A stretch of 64,000 nt of DNA from JAJKJG01 sp036389455 (GTDB lineage Bacteria > Pseudomonadota > Alphaproteobacteria > Rhizobiales > Beijerinckiaceae): contig DASVPW010000112.1 of the NCBI GenBank assembly GCA_036389455.1, positions 1 to 64,000 on the forward strand. Reading direction: 5' to 3'. Every line of letters starts with the position of its first letter. Position 1 is the first letter of the stretch. The translations under genes and the position numbers were made by a program. Of this stretch, positions 1 to 7,889 are shown in pieces. The notes under the pieces were generated by a model. It saw only the letters and a list, made by a program, of their open reading frames with translations, searched no databases and had not been told where the DNA came from.

Positions 1-2028
1 TCGGAGACGGTCCGGGCCTACCTGAAGGATCTCGAGTTCTCGCTCGGGGTGGAGAAGCCGAAGTCCGATTTCCTTTTCCTGCCGACGGAGTCCTTCGAAG
101 AGGTTCCGGAGCGTCGCGGTTCGCGCTGGGAGCTCGCTCACTGGATCGCCGAAGGCGACGATCACCCGGCGCCGGATCTTCTCGCCGCCCTCGAAGCCGC
201 CCATCTGATCGGCTCCCAGGGCGGGCTGCCGCTTCCGGAAGGCTCGGACCGGCACAGGATGCGGGAGCACGGCGTCGCGCTCTGCCTGCACACCGACGAG
301 CACCGTGACGCCGATCTGCCTTCCGGCAGGCTGTTCGAGGCCGCCGCCGCGGGCGCCGTGATCGTCACGGACGAGCTTCCGTTCGCGCGGCGCGTCCTGG
401 GCGATGCCGCGCTCTTCGTCGATTCGAAAGCGAGCCGCGCCGACGTCGTCGACCAGGTGAGAAAACACCTGCTTTGGCTCAACGAGGATCCGGCCCGCGG
501 CGAGCGCCTCGTAGCCGAGGCGCGGGCAATCCTGCAAGGCAGGCTCGATATCGAGACCATGGTGGCGCAGTGCTGCGCCTTCGCAACTGCCGTTCTCGAA
601 GACGCGCAACGGTCCAGGCACGATGCGATCCGCGCGCTTCAGAAGGCGGAGCCGGTCGTGCTGAGGCAGGCCTCCCAGTCGTCGGCGCGAGCGGCGGCGC
701 ATCTGTCCGAGCGCCCCCTGGTCGATGTCGTCGTCCGCGCCGGCGAACGTCCGCCCGAGGTCGTGAAGCGCGCGCTGCGGTCGATCGCACGCCAGAGCGG
801 CGGGACCTATCGCGCGATCCTGGTCGACTACAAGGGCAGCGAGGAGCTGAAGGCCTTCGCCGAAGGCTTCCGGGCCCGGAACATGACCGTGACCTATGTC
901 AGGAGCCCGGACACGGGGTATCGGAGCACGGCGCTCTGGGCCGGCCTCGCCCGGATAGAGGCGCCGTTCTTCGCCGTCCTGGACGACGACGACTCGGTCG
1001 CGCCCGATCATTTCCCGAGCTTGATCGAGCTTGCCTCGCGCCACCCGGCCGACGGATTCTTCTACGGCGGGACAATCCGGGTCGAGGACGACGGCGCCGT
1101 TTCGCCTCCGCCGAACTTCATGGGGCCGCTGAACCTGGAGTTCAGCGAGCGCCGGCAATTGCAGTTCCTCGAGCCGCACGACCCGTCGCGGCTGGTTGCG
1201 TTCGACAACTACATCACCTCGAACTCCTTCATCGCCCGTCGCGAGCTCCTCGACGAGACGGTGCTGGCCGACCCGGAGCTCGCGGTCGCGGAGGATGTCT
1301 ACCTGTACCTCCTGCTGGCCGCCCGAACCGAGTTCCGCAGCACCTTTCGTCCCACCGCGCTCTGGCACTGGAGGTCGGCGGCGCGGGACAATTCGATGCT
1401 GGCGGTCGCGGGCGACAAGTGGCGGCGCACGGCCTCGAAGATTTCCCTCCGGCTGGCGCACGTCCGGCTACCCGCCGCCATGCCGCTCTCGAAGCTGAGG
1501 GGCGATAGCCCGTTCGTGCTGCAGCTCGGCACGCTTACCGGGTTCAACGCCGATGTCGTGGCGCGTTCCGAAAGCGGTTTCCTCAACCCGGGCGAGCCCG
1601 ACGGGGTGTGGACGAGCGCGACCCGCAGCTTCATCAGGCTGCCGCTCAGCGACTTCGTCCAGGACGGCCGGATTGTCCTGGAGTTCGCGGCCTCAGGCGC
1701 GCCCCGAAAGCCGCCCCAGAGCGTGCGCATCTCGGTCGACGACCAGCCTGTGTACTCCGGTCCGGCCCGGGCCTGGGACCGCATGCGCGTCGAGAAGCCC
1801 CTGAAATTTGCCCGCAGCCGGAACGTCGTCGTCCTCAGGGTAGAATGCGACGTGACGTTCAATCCGCTGCGGGCGGGCGAGGCATCCATCGATGAGCGCG
1901 ACCTTGGGGTGTTTCTGGCCAAGGTCCTGATCGACCGCACCGAACCGAAGACCGTAAATCGGGCGGCGGAATGGGCGAGAGCGATGGCCAGCTTCGTGCG
2001 GGCGCGGCTGCCGGCGCTGCCGGCCTGA
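1..2028 (+). CDS. Multidomain glycosyltransferase, 5' end outside window
   Basis: The reading frame is open from the first base of the window, so the true start lies upstream and 675 residues are visible. The first 190 visible residues resemble the C-terminal half of a GT4 enzyme: the segment around residue 110 (GRLFEAAAAGAVIVTDE) matches the nucleotide-sugar side of glycosyl transferase group 1 proteins. A GT2-like domain follows at about residues 240-450, with the acidic metal/nucleotide-binding cluster AVLDDDDSVAPDHF near residue 326. The last 170 residues form a beta-rich region of unknown role. The protein probably transfers sugars onto a cell-surface polysaccharide, which fits the nucleotide-sugar genes that follow. 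Acceptor and donor cannot be read from the sequence. An internal GTG at position 49 is a possible but unlikely start. Confidence 0.82.
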   Translation, partial: SETVRAYLKDLEFSLGVEKPKSDFLFLPTESFEEVPERRGSRWELAHWIAEGDDHPAPDLLAALEAAHLIGSQGGLPLPEGSDRHRMREHGVALCLHTDEHRDADLPSGRLFEAAAAGAVIVTDELPFARRVLGDAALFVDSKASRADVVDQVRKHLLWLNEDPARGERLVAEARAILQGRLDIETMVAQCCAFATAVLEDAQRSRHDAIRALQKAEPVVLRQASQSSARAAAHLSERPLVDVVVRAGERPPEVVKRALRSIARQSGGTYRAILVDYKGSEELKAFAEGFRARNMTVTYVRSPDTGYRSTALWAGLARIEAPFFAVLDDDDSVAPDHFPSLIELASRHPADGFFYGGTIRVEDDGAVSPPPNFMGPLNLEFSERRQLQFLEPHDPSRLVAFDNYITSNSFIARRELLDETVLADPELAVAEDVYLYLLLAARTEFRSTFRPTALWHWRSAARDNSMLAVAGDKWRRTASKISLRLAHVRLPAAMPLSKLRGDSPFVLQLGTLTGFNADVVARSESGFLNPGEPDGVWTSATRSFIRLPLSDFVQDGRIVLEFAASGAPRKPPQSVRISVDDQPVYSGPARAWDRMRVEKPLKFARSRNVVVLRVECDVTFNPLRAGEASIDERDLGVFLAKVLIDRTEPKTVNRAAEWARAMASFVRARLPALPA

Positions 2029-2132
2029 CCGATGGGCCTGCGGGCGCAGGGTCGCGCTTGCCTGCGAACCGGACTAGCCTCTTATGGGGCGATCGACGGC
2101 TGAGGCGCGAAGGCGGCGACTGAGGTGGACTC

Positions 2133-2903
2133 GTGAGGAAAGTGGATTTCGTGAGGGAAGACGTCTCGGCGGACCTTCATGCGCGGCTGGCGAGGATCGA
2201 CGCCGTCATCCATGAGCTGCTCGACCTGTCGCGAGAGCGCTCGAACCGGCAGGAGCAGCTCGGACGGGAACTCATCGAGGAACGGGCCAAGATCCTGGAA
2301 ATTCAGCGGAAAATCGTCCCCACCGAGAACGCGCTGTTGAGCGCGCAGGACCGTGTCGCGGAGCTGGAGGAGGCCTTGCCGGCGGCGAATCGCCGAGCGG
2401 ACGAAGCCGAGCGGGACCTCTTCGCGGCAAGAACCCGTATTGCCGAGCTCGAGCAGGCTTCGGCCAGCTTACAGGCCGAGCTCGAACGGGACCTCTCTGC
2501 TGCGAGAGACCGGATCGCCGAGCTCGAGCGGACTTCGGCTAAGCTGCAGGCTGAGCTCGAACAGGCTTCGGCCAGCCTGCAGGCCGAGCTAGAACGGGCT
2601 TCGGCTAGCCTGCGGAAGGACAGAGACGATACGGCAAGAGCGAACGAACGTGCGCAAGCCCGCATCGCCGCGCTCGAGGCGCAGGTTGCGGACATCTCCG
2701 GCGACCTCGCCGAGCGCGAGCACCTTGCGGAGGAGCTCCAGCAGGCGCTCCGCTACGAGCGCGATCAGCGTAAGCTCCGGGAAGCGGAGCGGGACCGCCT
2801 ACGCGAGCTGTTCGGCTATCTTCAGAAATCCCGCTGGCGGCGACTGGGCCAGCTCATCGGAGTCGTGAAGACGCGCGAATGGGAGCGCCTCGGCGAGGAA
2901 TGA
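2133..2903 (+). CDS. Coiled-coil protein with 11-residue repeats
   Basis: This 256-residue protein is almost entirely predicted coiled coil, rich in Glu, Arg, Ala and Leu, with no signal peptide or membrane segment. Residues about 103-161 contain near-identical units such as ELEQASASLQA, four copies of an 11-residue (33-nt) repeat with one longer insertion. That spacing is a hendecad rather than a heptad. The C-terminus (about 210-256) is basic and includes LFGYLQKSRWRRLG, similar in flavour to tails seen in proteins encoded beside polysaccharide glycosyltransferases. GTG at 2133 was chosen because GAGG lies a few bases upstream; a GTG three codons later is an alternative. It follows the glycosyltransferase by about 100 bp on the same strand, so a scaffold or chain-length role is conceivable but only an inference. 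Confidence 0.72.
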   Translation: MRKVDFVREDVSADLHARLARIDAVIHELLDLSRERSNRQEQLGRELIEERAKILEIQRKIVPTENALLSAQDRVAELEEALPAANRRADEAERDLFAARTRIAELEQASASLQAELERDLSAARDRIAELERTSAKLQAELEQASASLQAELERASASLRKDRDDTARANERAQARIAALEAQVADISGDLAEREHLAEELQQALRYERDQRKLREAERDRLRELFGYLQKSRWRRLGQLIGVVKTREWERLGEE

Positions 2904-2928
2904 TCCGCGGCAGTCGAATACGCGCCGG

Positions 2929-3087
2929 TCACGCCAGCTCCTTCTCTTCCTCCTCGACGGCATTGCAAGCCTCGAGGATTGCGATCCCGATCAGGAAGGC
3001 GATCAGGTCGTAGCCGAGAGCCGTCGCCATCGCCTGGGCTTCGACGAGGCGCGACAGCATGGTCCTGAGGTCGTCGTTCGCTTTCAT
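2929..3087 (-). CDS. Small 52-residue protein with one hydrophobic helix
   Basis: A 52-codon ORF on the minus strand begins with ATG, eight bases after a clean AGGAG Shine-Dalgarno. The product starts MKANDDLRTMLSRLVEAQ, has a central hydrophobic stretch (LIAFLIGIAILEAC, residues about 29-42) and ends in an acidic tail (VEEEEKEL). The composition is far more protein-like than the Arg/Pro-rich frames that usually appear as shadows in this DNA. It lies between and opposite to the coiled-coil and UbiA-like genes. I do not recognise a family; a small single-pass or amphipathic protein is likely. Confidence 0.62.
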   Translation of the reverse strand: MKANDDLRTMLSRLVEAQAMATALGYDLIAFLIGIAILEACNAVEEEEKELA

Positions 3088-3185
3088 CACGCGTACTCCT
3101 GCGCAACCTCACGGAGGTTGGCCAAGCTCGGCAGTTTATGTTCTCGTTTCGTTCCAGCAGAAAAGCCCAAATTTTGGTTGAAGGC

Positions 3186-3233
3186 AAGGCCTGTCATGGC
3201 TCATGACCAGAATTATGTTCCTAGGCCTGACAT
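3186..3233. promoter_or_regulatory. Direct repeats and a perfect palindrome in the intergenic region
   Basis: The 282-bp gap between the small minus-strand ORF and the UbiA-like gene is AT-richer than its surroundings. It contains AAGGCCTGTCAT (3186-3197) and TAGGCCTGACAT (3222-3233), which match at 10 of 12 positions and are 36 bp apart. Overlapping the first copy is a perfect palindrome, GTCATG-GCT-CATGAC (3193-3207). The arrangement suggests a transcription-factor site between divergently transcribed genes. No regulator can be named. Confidence 0.35.
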
Positions 3234-3369
3234 AGAAATATAGAGGCATCATTTGGATGCATCTGCGGCGCATTCCCCCGGGTCGGCTCGTGTCGCTCAC
3301 GTTCAAGGAGCTTCAACCTTCGCCGATTAGGCTCGCGCTCGCCCGATCAAATCCCGGTCACCGTCGAAC

Positions 3370-4830
3370 ATGACGATTCACGACATGCAGCGCCGCCTGG
3401 AGCAGGATGCCGCCCATGCGCCCCTCGCGATCGGTCTTAATGGCACGCTCGTCGCAACCGATACGCTTCACGAAGGCTATGTCGCCGCGTTCCGGGGGGC
3501 GCCGATGCGCTCGGCCCTGCTGCTGCGCTCGATTCGGGAAGGCAAGGCAGCGTTCAAGCGCCGGATCGCCGCTGCATCCGCCTTCGACCCGGCGATGCTG
3601 CCGTACAACCAGCCGCTCGTCGCTTACCTTAAGGAGCAGAAGCTGAAGGGGCGCCGTATCGGCCTGTTCACGGCGGCCGATCGCTCCATCGCCGAGGCGG
3701 TCGCCAGTCACCTGGGCCTATTCGACGTCGTGAGGGGCTCCGATGGAGTCGAGAACCTCTCCGGAACGCGCAAGCTCGAGGCGATCCGCGACGCGTTCGG
3801 CACCCGCTTCGCCTATGCCGGAGAGGCGCCGGCAGACCGGCCGATCATCGAGGCCGCGGAAAGCGTGGTGCTGATCGAACCTGGCGCCGGAGCCGGGGGG
3901 CGGCTGGCGCACGGCTCTCGTATCGAAGCGGTTTTCCCCGCGGCGACGCGGGACGCCCGGACATGGGCGAAGGCGCTCCGCCTCGAGCACTGGGCCAAGA
4001 ACATCCTGGTCTTCGTGGCGCCGGTTTTGGCGCACCAGGTCGCCTCGCTGGCGACCATGGCGCAGGCGCTTCTTCTGTTCCTGCTGATGGGCATGCTCGC
4101 CTCGGCCACCTACGTCATCAACGATCTGTTCGACCTCGCTGCCGACCGGAAGCACCCGGCCAAGCGCCATCGGTCGTTCGCGGCCGGCCAAATCCCGGTG
4201 CGCCACGGGGCGGTCGTCGCCGGCGGGCTGATCTTTGCGGCACTCGCCCTGTCGCTTGCCCTGCCGGCCGGATGCACGCTCGCGCTCTCGGCCTATCTGA
4301 TCGGCACGCTCGCCTACAGCTTCGTCCTGAAGCGGCTGCCGGTCGTGGACGTGATCGTCCTCGCGGGCCTGTTCACGCTTCGCATCGTGGCGGGCGGCTT
4401 CCTCGTTCCGGATCGGGTCTCGCCCTGGCTCCTGACCTTCTCGATGCTGTTCTTCCTCGGGCTTGCGGTGGTCAAGCGCTATGCCGAGCTGGAGCGCGGG
4501 ACGCGCGCCGGCGGCGAGGAGTTCGGGTCGCGCGGCTACACGGGAAAGGATCTGCCGCTTCTCCTCTCGACAGGGGTGAGCAGCGGCCTCGGCGCGATCA
4601 TCATCTTTACGATCTACCTCATCAACGACCAGTACCCCCGGGAGATCTACCGGAATCCGCAGGTCCTGTGGGCCATGATGCCGATCCTGCTCCTGTGGAC
4701 CTTGCGGGTCTGGCATCTCGCCGTGCACGGCCGGATGAACGAGGATCCGGTGGTGTTCGCTATCAAGGACCGGGTCTCGCTCGGTCTCGGCGCCCTCGTC
4801 GCGGTCGTGCTGATCGGCGCCTCGTGGTGA
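3370..4830 (+). CDS. HAD-like/UbiA fusion, probable decaprenyl-phosphate phosphoribosyltransferase
   Basis: The 486-residue protein has two parts. Residues about 10-195 resemble a HAD phosphatase, but motif I reads GLNGTL where the family has DLDGT, so both catalytic aspartates appear lost. Residues about 200-486 form a polytopic UbiA prenyltransferase with the conserved NDLFDLAADRKHPAKRHR segment near residue 249 and about eight membrane helices. UbiA proteins of this type transfer 5-phosphoribose from PRPP to decaprenyl phosphate (Rv3806c; NoeC in Azorhizobium is related). The next two genes look like DprE1 and DprE2, and the stop overlaps the next start by four bases (GTGA). The trio would therefore make decaprenylphosphoryl-arabinose at the inner membrane. 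The HAD part may be structural or regulatory rather than catalytic. Confidence 0.85.
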   Translation: MTIHDMQRRLEQDAAHAPLAIGLNGTLVATDTLHEGYVAAFRGAPMRSALLLRSIREGKAAFKRRIAAASAFDPAMLPYNQPLVAYLKEQKLKGRRIGLFTAADRSIAEAVASHLGLFDVVRGSDGVENLSGTRKLEAIRDAFGTRFAYAGEAPADRPIIEAAESVVLIEPGAGAGGRLAHGSRIEAVFPAATRDARTWAKALRLEHWAKNILVFVAPVLAHQVASLATMAQALLLFLLMGMLASATYVINDLFDLAADRKHPAKRHRSFAAGQIPVRHGAVVAGGLIFAALALSLALPAGCTLALSAYLIGTLAYSFVLKRLPVVDVIVLAGLFTLRIVAGGFLVPDRVSPWLLTFSMLFFLGLAVVKRYAELERGTRAGGEEFGSRGYTGKDLPLLLSTGVSSGLGAIIIFTIYLINDQYPREIYRNPQVLWAMMPILLLWTLRVWHLAVHGRMNEDPVVFAIKDRVSLGLGALVAVVLIGASW

Positions 4831-6173
4831 TCGCCCGGACGGGCGGCTACGCCGGCTGGGGCCGGACCCAGGCGGTCCGGCACCGGGTTGCGCGGCCGGC
4901 CGGCGCGGCCGAGCTCATCGACATCGTGCGGCGATCCGCGCCGGGACCGATCCTCGCCCACGGCTGCGGCCGCTCCTACGGCGACGTCGCGCTCAATCCG
5001 GAGGGGCTCCTCGTCGACTGCCGCGGGCTCGACCGCTTCGTCGCCTTCGATCGGTCCACGGGCCTTCTGACCTGCGAGGCCGGCGTGCGCCTTGCCGACA
5101 TTCTCGCGCTCCTGTGCCGTCCCGAGGCGGACGGCGGCGGTTTCTTCCTGCCGGTGTCGCCCGGCACCCGCTTCGTCACCGTCGGCGGTGCCATCGCCAA
5201 CGACGTGCACGGCAAGAACCATCACGCCCGCGGCACGTTCGGCAGCCATATCGAGTCTTTCGACCTGCTGCGATCCGACGGCCGCACCGTGCGCTGCTCG
5301 GCGGCGGAGAATCCCGAGCTGTTCGCCGCCACCATCGGCGGACTCGGGCTCACCGGCATTATCCTCCGGGCGACCCTTCGCCTGCGCCGCGCCGAGGGAC
5401 TGGCGCTCGAGGCCGAGGACGTGCGGTTCGGCGGCCTCGACGAATTCTTCGCCCTCTCGTGCGAATCCGACGGCGTCTGGGAGTACACGGCCGCGTGGAT
5501 CGACTGCTTCGCCGCGGGCGCGGCGCTCGGGCGCGGCATATTCTCGCGCGCCCGCCATGCGCCGGGACGGGGCGCGCCGCCGCCAGCGTGCGAGCCGCGC
5601 CTCACCGTGCCGCTCACGCTGCCGGTCTCGACCGTGACAGGCCTCTCGGCCCGCCTCTTCAACGCCCTTCATTGGAGCAGGCTTCGGGGCGGGTCCGCGC
5701 GCCGGATCGGCCCATACGAGAGCGTGCTCTATCCCCTCGACGCGGTCGGCGCCTGGAATAGGCTCTACGGCCCGCGGGGCTTCTTCCAGTTCCAGGGGGT
5801 CATTCCGAAAGCCGTCGCCCGCGACGCCGTCGGCGCGATGCTGCGGGAGGTCGCGGCCGCGGGCGAGGGTTCTATCCTGGCGGTGCTCAAGGCATTCGGG
5901 CCAAAGCCCTCGCCCGGCCTCCTATCCTTCCCGATGGAGGGCGCGACGCTCGCCCTCGACTTCGCCAACCGCGGCGAGGGCACCTTCAGGCTGCTCGGGC
6001 GCCTGGAGCGGATCACGCTCGATGCGGGCGGGCGGATCTATCCGGCGAAGGACAGTCTGATGAGCCCCGAAGCCTTCTTTCGCGGCTATCCGGCGGCCGA
6101 GCGCTTCCGGGACGCCATGGACCCGGTGTTCTCCTCGGCCTTTTCCCGCCGTATCGGCCTTGTGGCAAGGTGA
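4827..6173 (+). CDS. FAD-linked oxidase, DprE1-like
   Basis: A 448-residue flavoprotein. The frame is open far upstream inside the UbiA-like gene, so the start was placed at GTG 4827, which overlaps the upstream TGA in the typical four-base GTGA arrangement. The FAD-binding segment is clear: HGCGRSYGDVALNPEG near residue 43 and FVTVGGAIANDVHGKNHH near residue 115. The latter is characteristic of DprE1-type decaprenylphosphoryl-ribose 2'-epimerase oxidases and of sugar-oxidising flavoproteins in the VAO family. The C-terminal part carries the substrate-binding cap and ends KDSLMSPEAFFRGYP. In the pathway it would oxidise decaprenylphosphoryl-ribose to the 2-keto intermediate, which the next gene product reduces. 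The assignment rests on motifs and gene order. Confidence 0.86.
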   Translation: MIARTGGYAGWGRTQAVRHRVARPAGAAELIDIVRRSAPGPILAHGCGRSYGDVALNPEGLLVDCRGLDRFVAFDRSTGLLTCEAGVRLADILALLCRPEADGGGFFLPVSPGTRFVTVGGAIANDVHGKNHHARGTFGSHIESFDLLRSDGRTVRCSAAENPELFAATIGGLGLTGIILRATLRLRRAEGLALEAEDVRFGGLDEFFALSCESDGVWEYTAAWIDCFAAGAALGRGIFSRARHAPGRGAPPPACEPRLTVPLTLPVSTVTGLSARLFNALHWSRLRGGSARRIGPYESVLYPLDAVGAWNRLYGPRGFFQFQGVIPKAVARDAVGAMLREVAAAGEGSILAVLKAFGPKPSPGLLSFPMEGATLALDFANRGEGTFRLLGRLERITLDAGGRIYPAKDSLMSPEAFFRGYPAAERFRDAMDPVFSSAFSRRIGLVAR

Positions 6174-6177
6174 ATCC

Positions 6178-6942
6178 ATGACGGACGGAACTTCACGGAC
6201 ACCCCGCCGCGTCGCACTCTTCGGAGCCACCTCCGGCATCGCCGAGCCGGTGGCGCGGCTCCTCGCCGAGCGCGGCGAGAGATTCGTGCTCGTCGCCCGC
6301 GACGCTGCGGCGCTCCAAAAGATCGCCGACGACCTCAGGGTCCGCGGCGCCGCCGAGGCCGAGACGATCGTCGCGGACTTCGCCGACCTCGACGGGCTCG
6401 ACGGGGTCGCCGCGACGGCGTGGGCGGCTCTCGGCGGGCTCGACGTGGCGCTCGTCGCCTACGGCGCGCTGTCCGACCAGAAGCGGACCGAGGCCGACAC
6501 GGCCGCCTTGCAGAAGGTGCTCCTCCTCAACTTCACGAGCCCGGCCGCGCTCGCAAACCTCCTCGCCGCCCGGTTCGAGGCGCAGAGGTCCGGTACGCTC
6601 GCCGTCATCACATCGGTCGCGGGCGACCGGGGCCGCGGCAGCAACTACGCCTACGGCGCCGCCAAGGGCGGCCTGCAGCGCTTCCTGGAAGGGCTGCGCC
6701 ACCGGCTGCGGGCCTCCTCGGCGCACGTGCTCGACATCCGGCCGGGCTTCGTGTCGACCAAGATGACGGCGCACATGCCCCAGGGCGGCCCGCTGTGGGC
6801 GCGCCCGGAGAAGGTCGCCCGAGACATCGTCGCCGCCATCGACGACAAGCGGGACATCCTCTACACGCCGGCGTTCTGGCGCGGGATCATGCTCGTGGTC
6901 CGCAGCCTGCCGCGCCCGCTGTTCCACCGGACGAAGCTGTGA
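6178..6942 (+). CDS. Short-chain dehydrogenase, DprE2-like
   Basis: A 254-residue SDR enzyme. ATG 6178 follows an AAGG site and lies four bases after the DprE1-like stop. Visible features are the dinucleotide motif GATSGIAEPVARLLAERG near residue 17, the catalytic serine region ITSVAGDRG, and the YAYGAAKGG active-site Tyr-x3-Lys motif near residue 157. The C-terminus has a hydrophobic, basic segment (GIMLVVRSLPRPLF) that may contact the membrane, as in DprE2. It would reduce the 2-keto sugar lipid to decaprenylphosphoryl-arabinose. The stop overlaps the following methyltransferase start (GTGA), so the block reads as one operon. Confidence 0.85.
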   Translation: MTDGTSRTPRRVALFGATSGIAEPVARLLAERGERFVLVARDAAALQKIADDLRVRGAAEAETIVADFADLDGLDGVAATAWAALGGLDVALVAYGALSDQKRTEADTAALQKVLLLNFTSPAALANLLAARFEAQRSGTLAVITSVAGDRGRGSNYAYGAAKGGLQRFLEGLRHRLRASSAHVLDIRPGFVSTKMTAHMPQGGPLWARPEKVARDIVAAIDDKRDILYTPAFWRGIMLVVRSLPRPLFHRTKL

Positions 6943-7877
6943 GCGACCTCGACATCTATCTGGACTGGCTCAAGTCTTTCCCGAGGCAGGGTTTTTTCCA
7001 CGCGATCTCACGGCACCGACCTTACGACACTCCCGAGGGGGCCTACGATACCGAGGCGGCGATCGATCTCCACCGTGGCCGGTTCCTGGCCCGTGCCGTG
7101 GCGGGCATCGCCCCGAAACTCTCCGGCATCTGTCTTGAGATCGGGTGCGGGACGGGGCGGCTCACCTGCGGGCTCGTCGAGGCCGGAGGGTTCGAGCGCT
7201 ACCTCGTGACCGACGCATCCGCCGAGTTCCTGCGCATCGCCAGGGATAAGCTCGAGCGCTCGGGAATTTCGGCCGCAGCCGTGGACTTCGGCCTGTTCAA
7301 CGGCGAGGACTTCGAGGAGGTCCGTTTCGACCGCTTCGCCTTGATCGCGCTGCGCTCCGTCCTCCATCACATCGCCGATTACAAGGCCTTCTTCTCGGCC
7401 ATAGCCGGGAAGCTGAAGCCCGGCGGCGTCGTCGCGATGCTCGAGCCGCGGGCCGAGTTCTTCCTGATGACCGGCACCCTTCTCGGCCTCTTGCGCAGCC
7501 TCGCGGCGCACGCCGGCACGCCGCTCGACCGGGCCGAGGCGGACCACATCCGCAGCTTCGAGGATGCGACCCGGTTCTATCTCGACAGGACCGCCGACAA
7601 GGCCGCGGCCGAGGACAAATACGCCTTCACGGGGGACGAGCTGTTCGACCTCGCCACCGGGAACGGGATGACCCTGCACCGGATGGGCGGCGAGTACGGC
7701 CAGGGCTACGCCTTCGACGTGACCGACTACCTCAAATACTGCATGGGCTTCCCGGACGGGCTGATGGAGAAGGTCGAGCGCTCGCTCGGAGAGGCCATCC
7801 GCCGTATCGACGAGGTCCTGAAGGACCTGCGCCCACTCAATGCCGCCGAGTGGCTCCTGTTTCGAAAGAGCCGCTGA
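6939..7877 (+). CDS. Class I SAM-dependent methyltransferase
   Basis: A 312-residue methyltransferase, GTG start overlapping the upstream stop. Motif I is CLEIGCGTGRLT near residue 63, followed by an acidic residue at the end of strand 2 (VTDASAEF) and the motif IV-like region LIALRSVLHHI. It is paralogous to the gene at 11003-12010: both share an N-terminal EGAYD segment, the same motif spacing and a D-Y-L-x-Y-x-MG segment near the C-terminus. As the last gene of the arabinose-lipid operon it may methylate a glycan or lipid-linked sugar. The substrate is unknown. Confidence 0.83.
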   Translation: MSDLDIYLDWLKSFPRQGFFHAISRHRPYDTPEGAYDTEAAIDLHRGRFLARAVAGIAPKLSGICLEIGCGTGRLTCGLVEAGGFERYLVTDASAEFLRIARDKLERSGISAAAVDFGLFNGEDFEEVRFDRFALIALRSVLHHIADYKAFFSAIAGKLKPGGVVAMLEPRAEFFLMTGTLLGLLRSLAAHAGTPLDRAEADHIRSFEDATRFYLDRTADKAAAEDKYAFTGDELFDLATGNGMTLHRMGGEYGQGYAFDVTDYLKYCMGFPDGLMEKVERSLGEAIRRIDEVLKDLRPLNAAEWLLFRKSR

Positions 7878-7889
7878 AGCGCCGGCCGC

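Noticed and set aside
2442..2615. Regular repeats that could suggest a CRISPR-like array.
   Set aside because: Units are contiguous 33-nt coding repeats without unique spacers, and they encode a coiled coil.
2822..3187. A 121-codon minus-strand ORF around the small gene.
   Set aside because: It is in a different frame from the 52-residue protein, runs into the coiled-coil gene and has shadow-type composition with no ribosome site.
3963..4826. N-terminal extension of the DprE1-like ORF.
   Set aside because: This stretch is an out-of-frame reading of the UbiA gene; homologous flavoprotein sequence begins at the overlapping GTG 4827.
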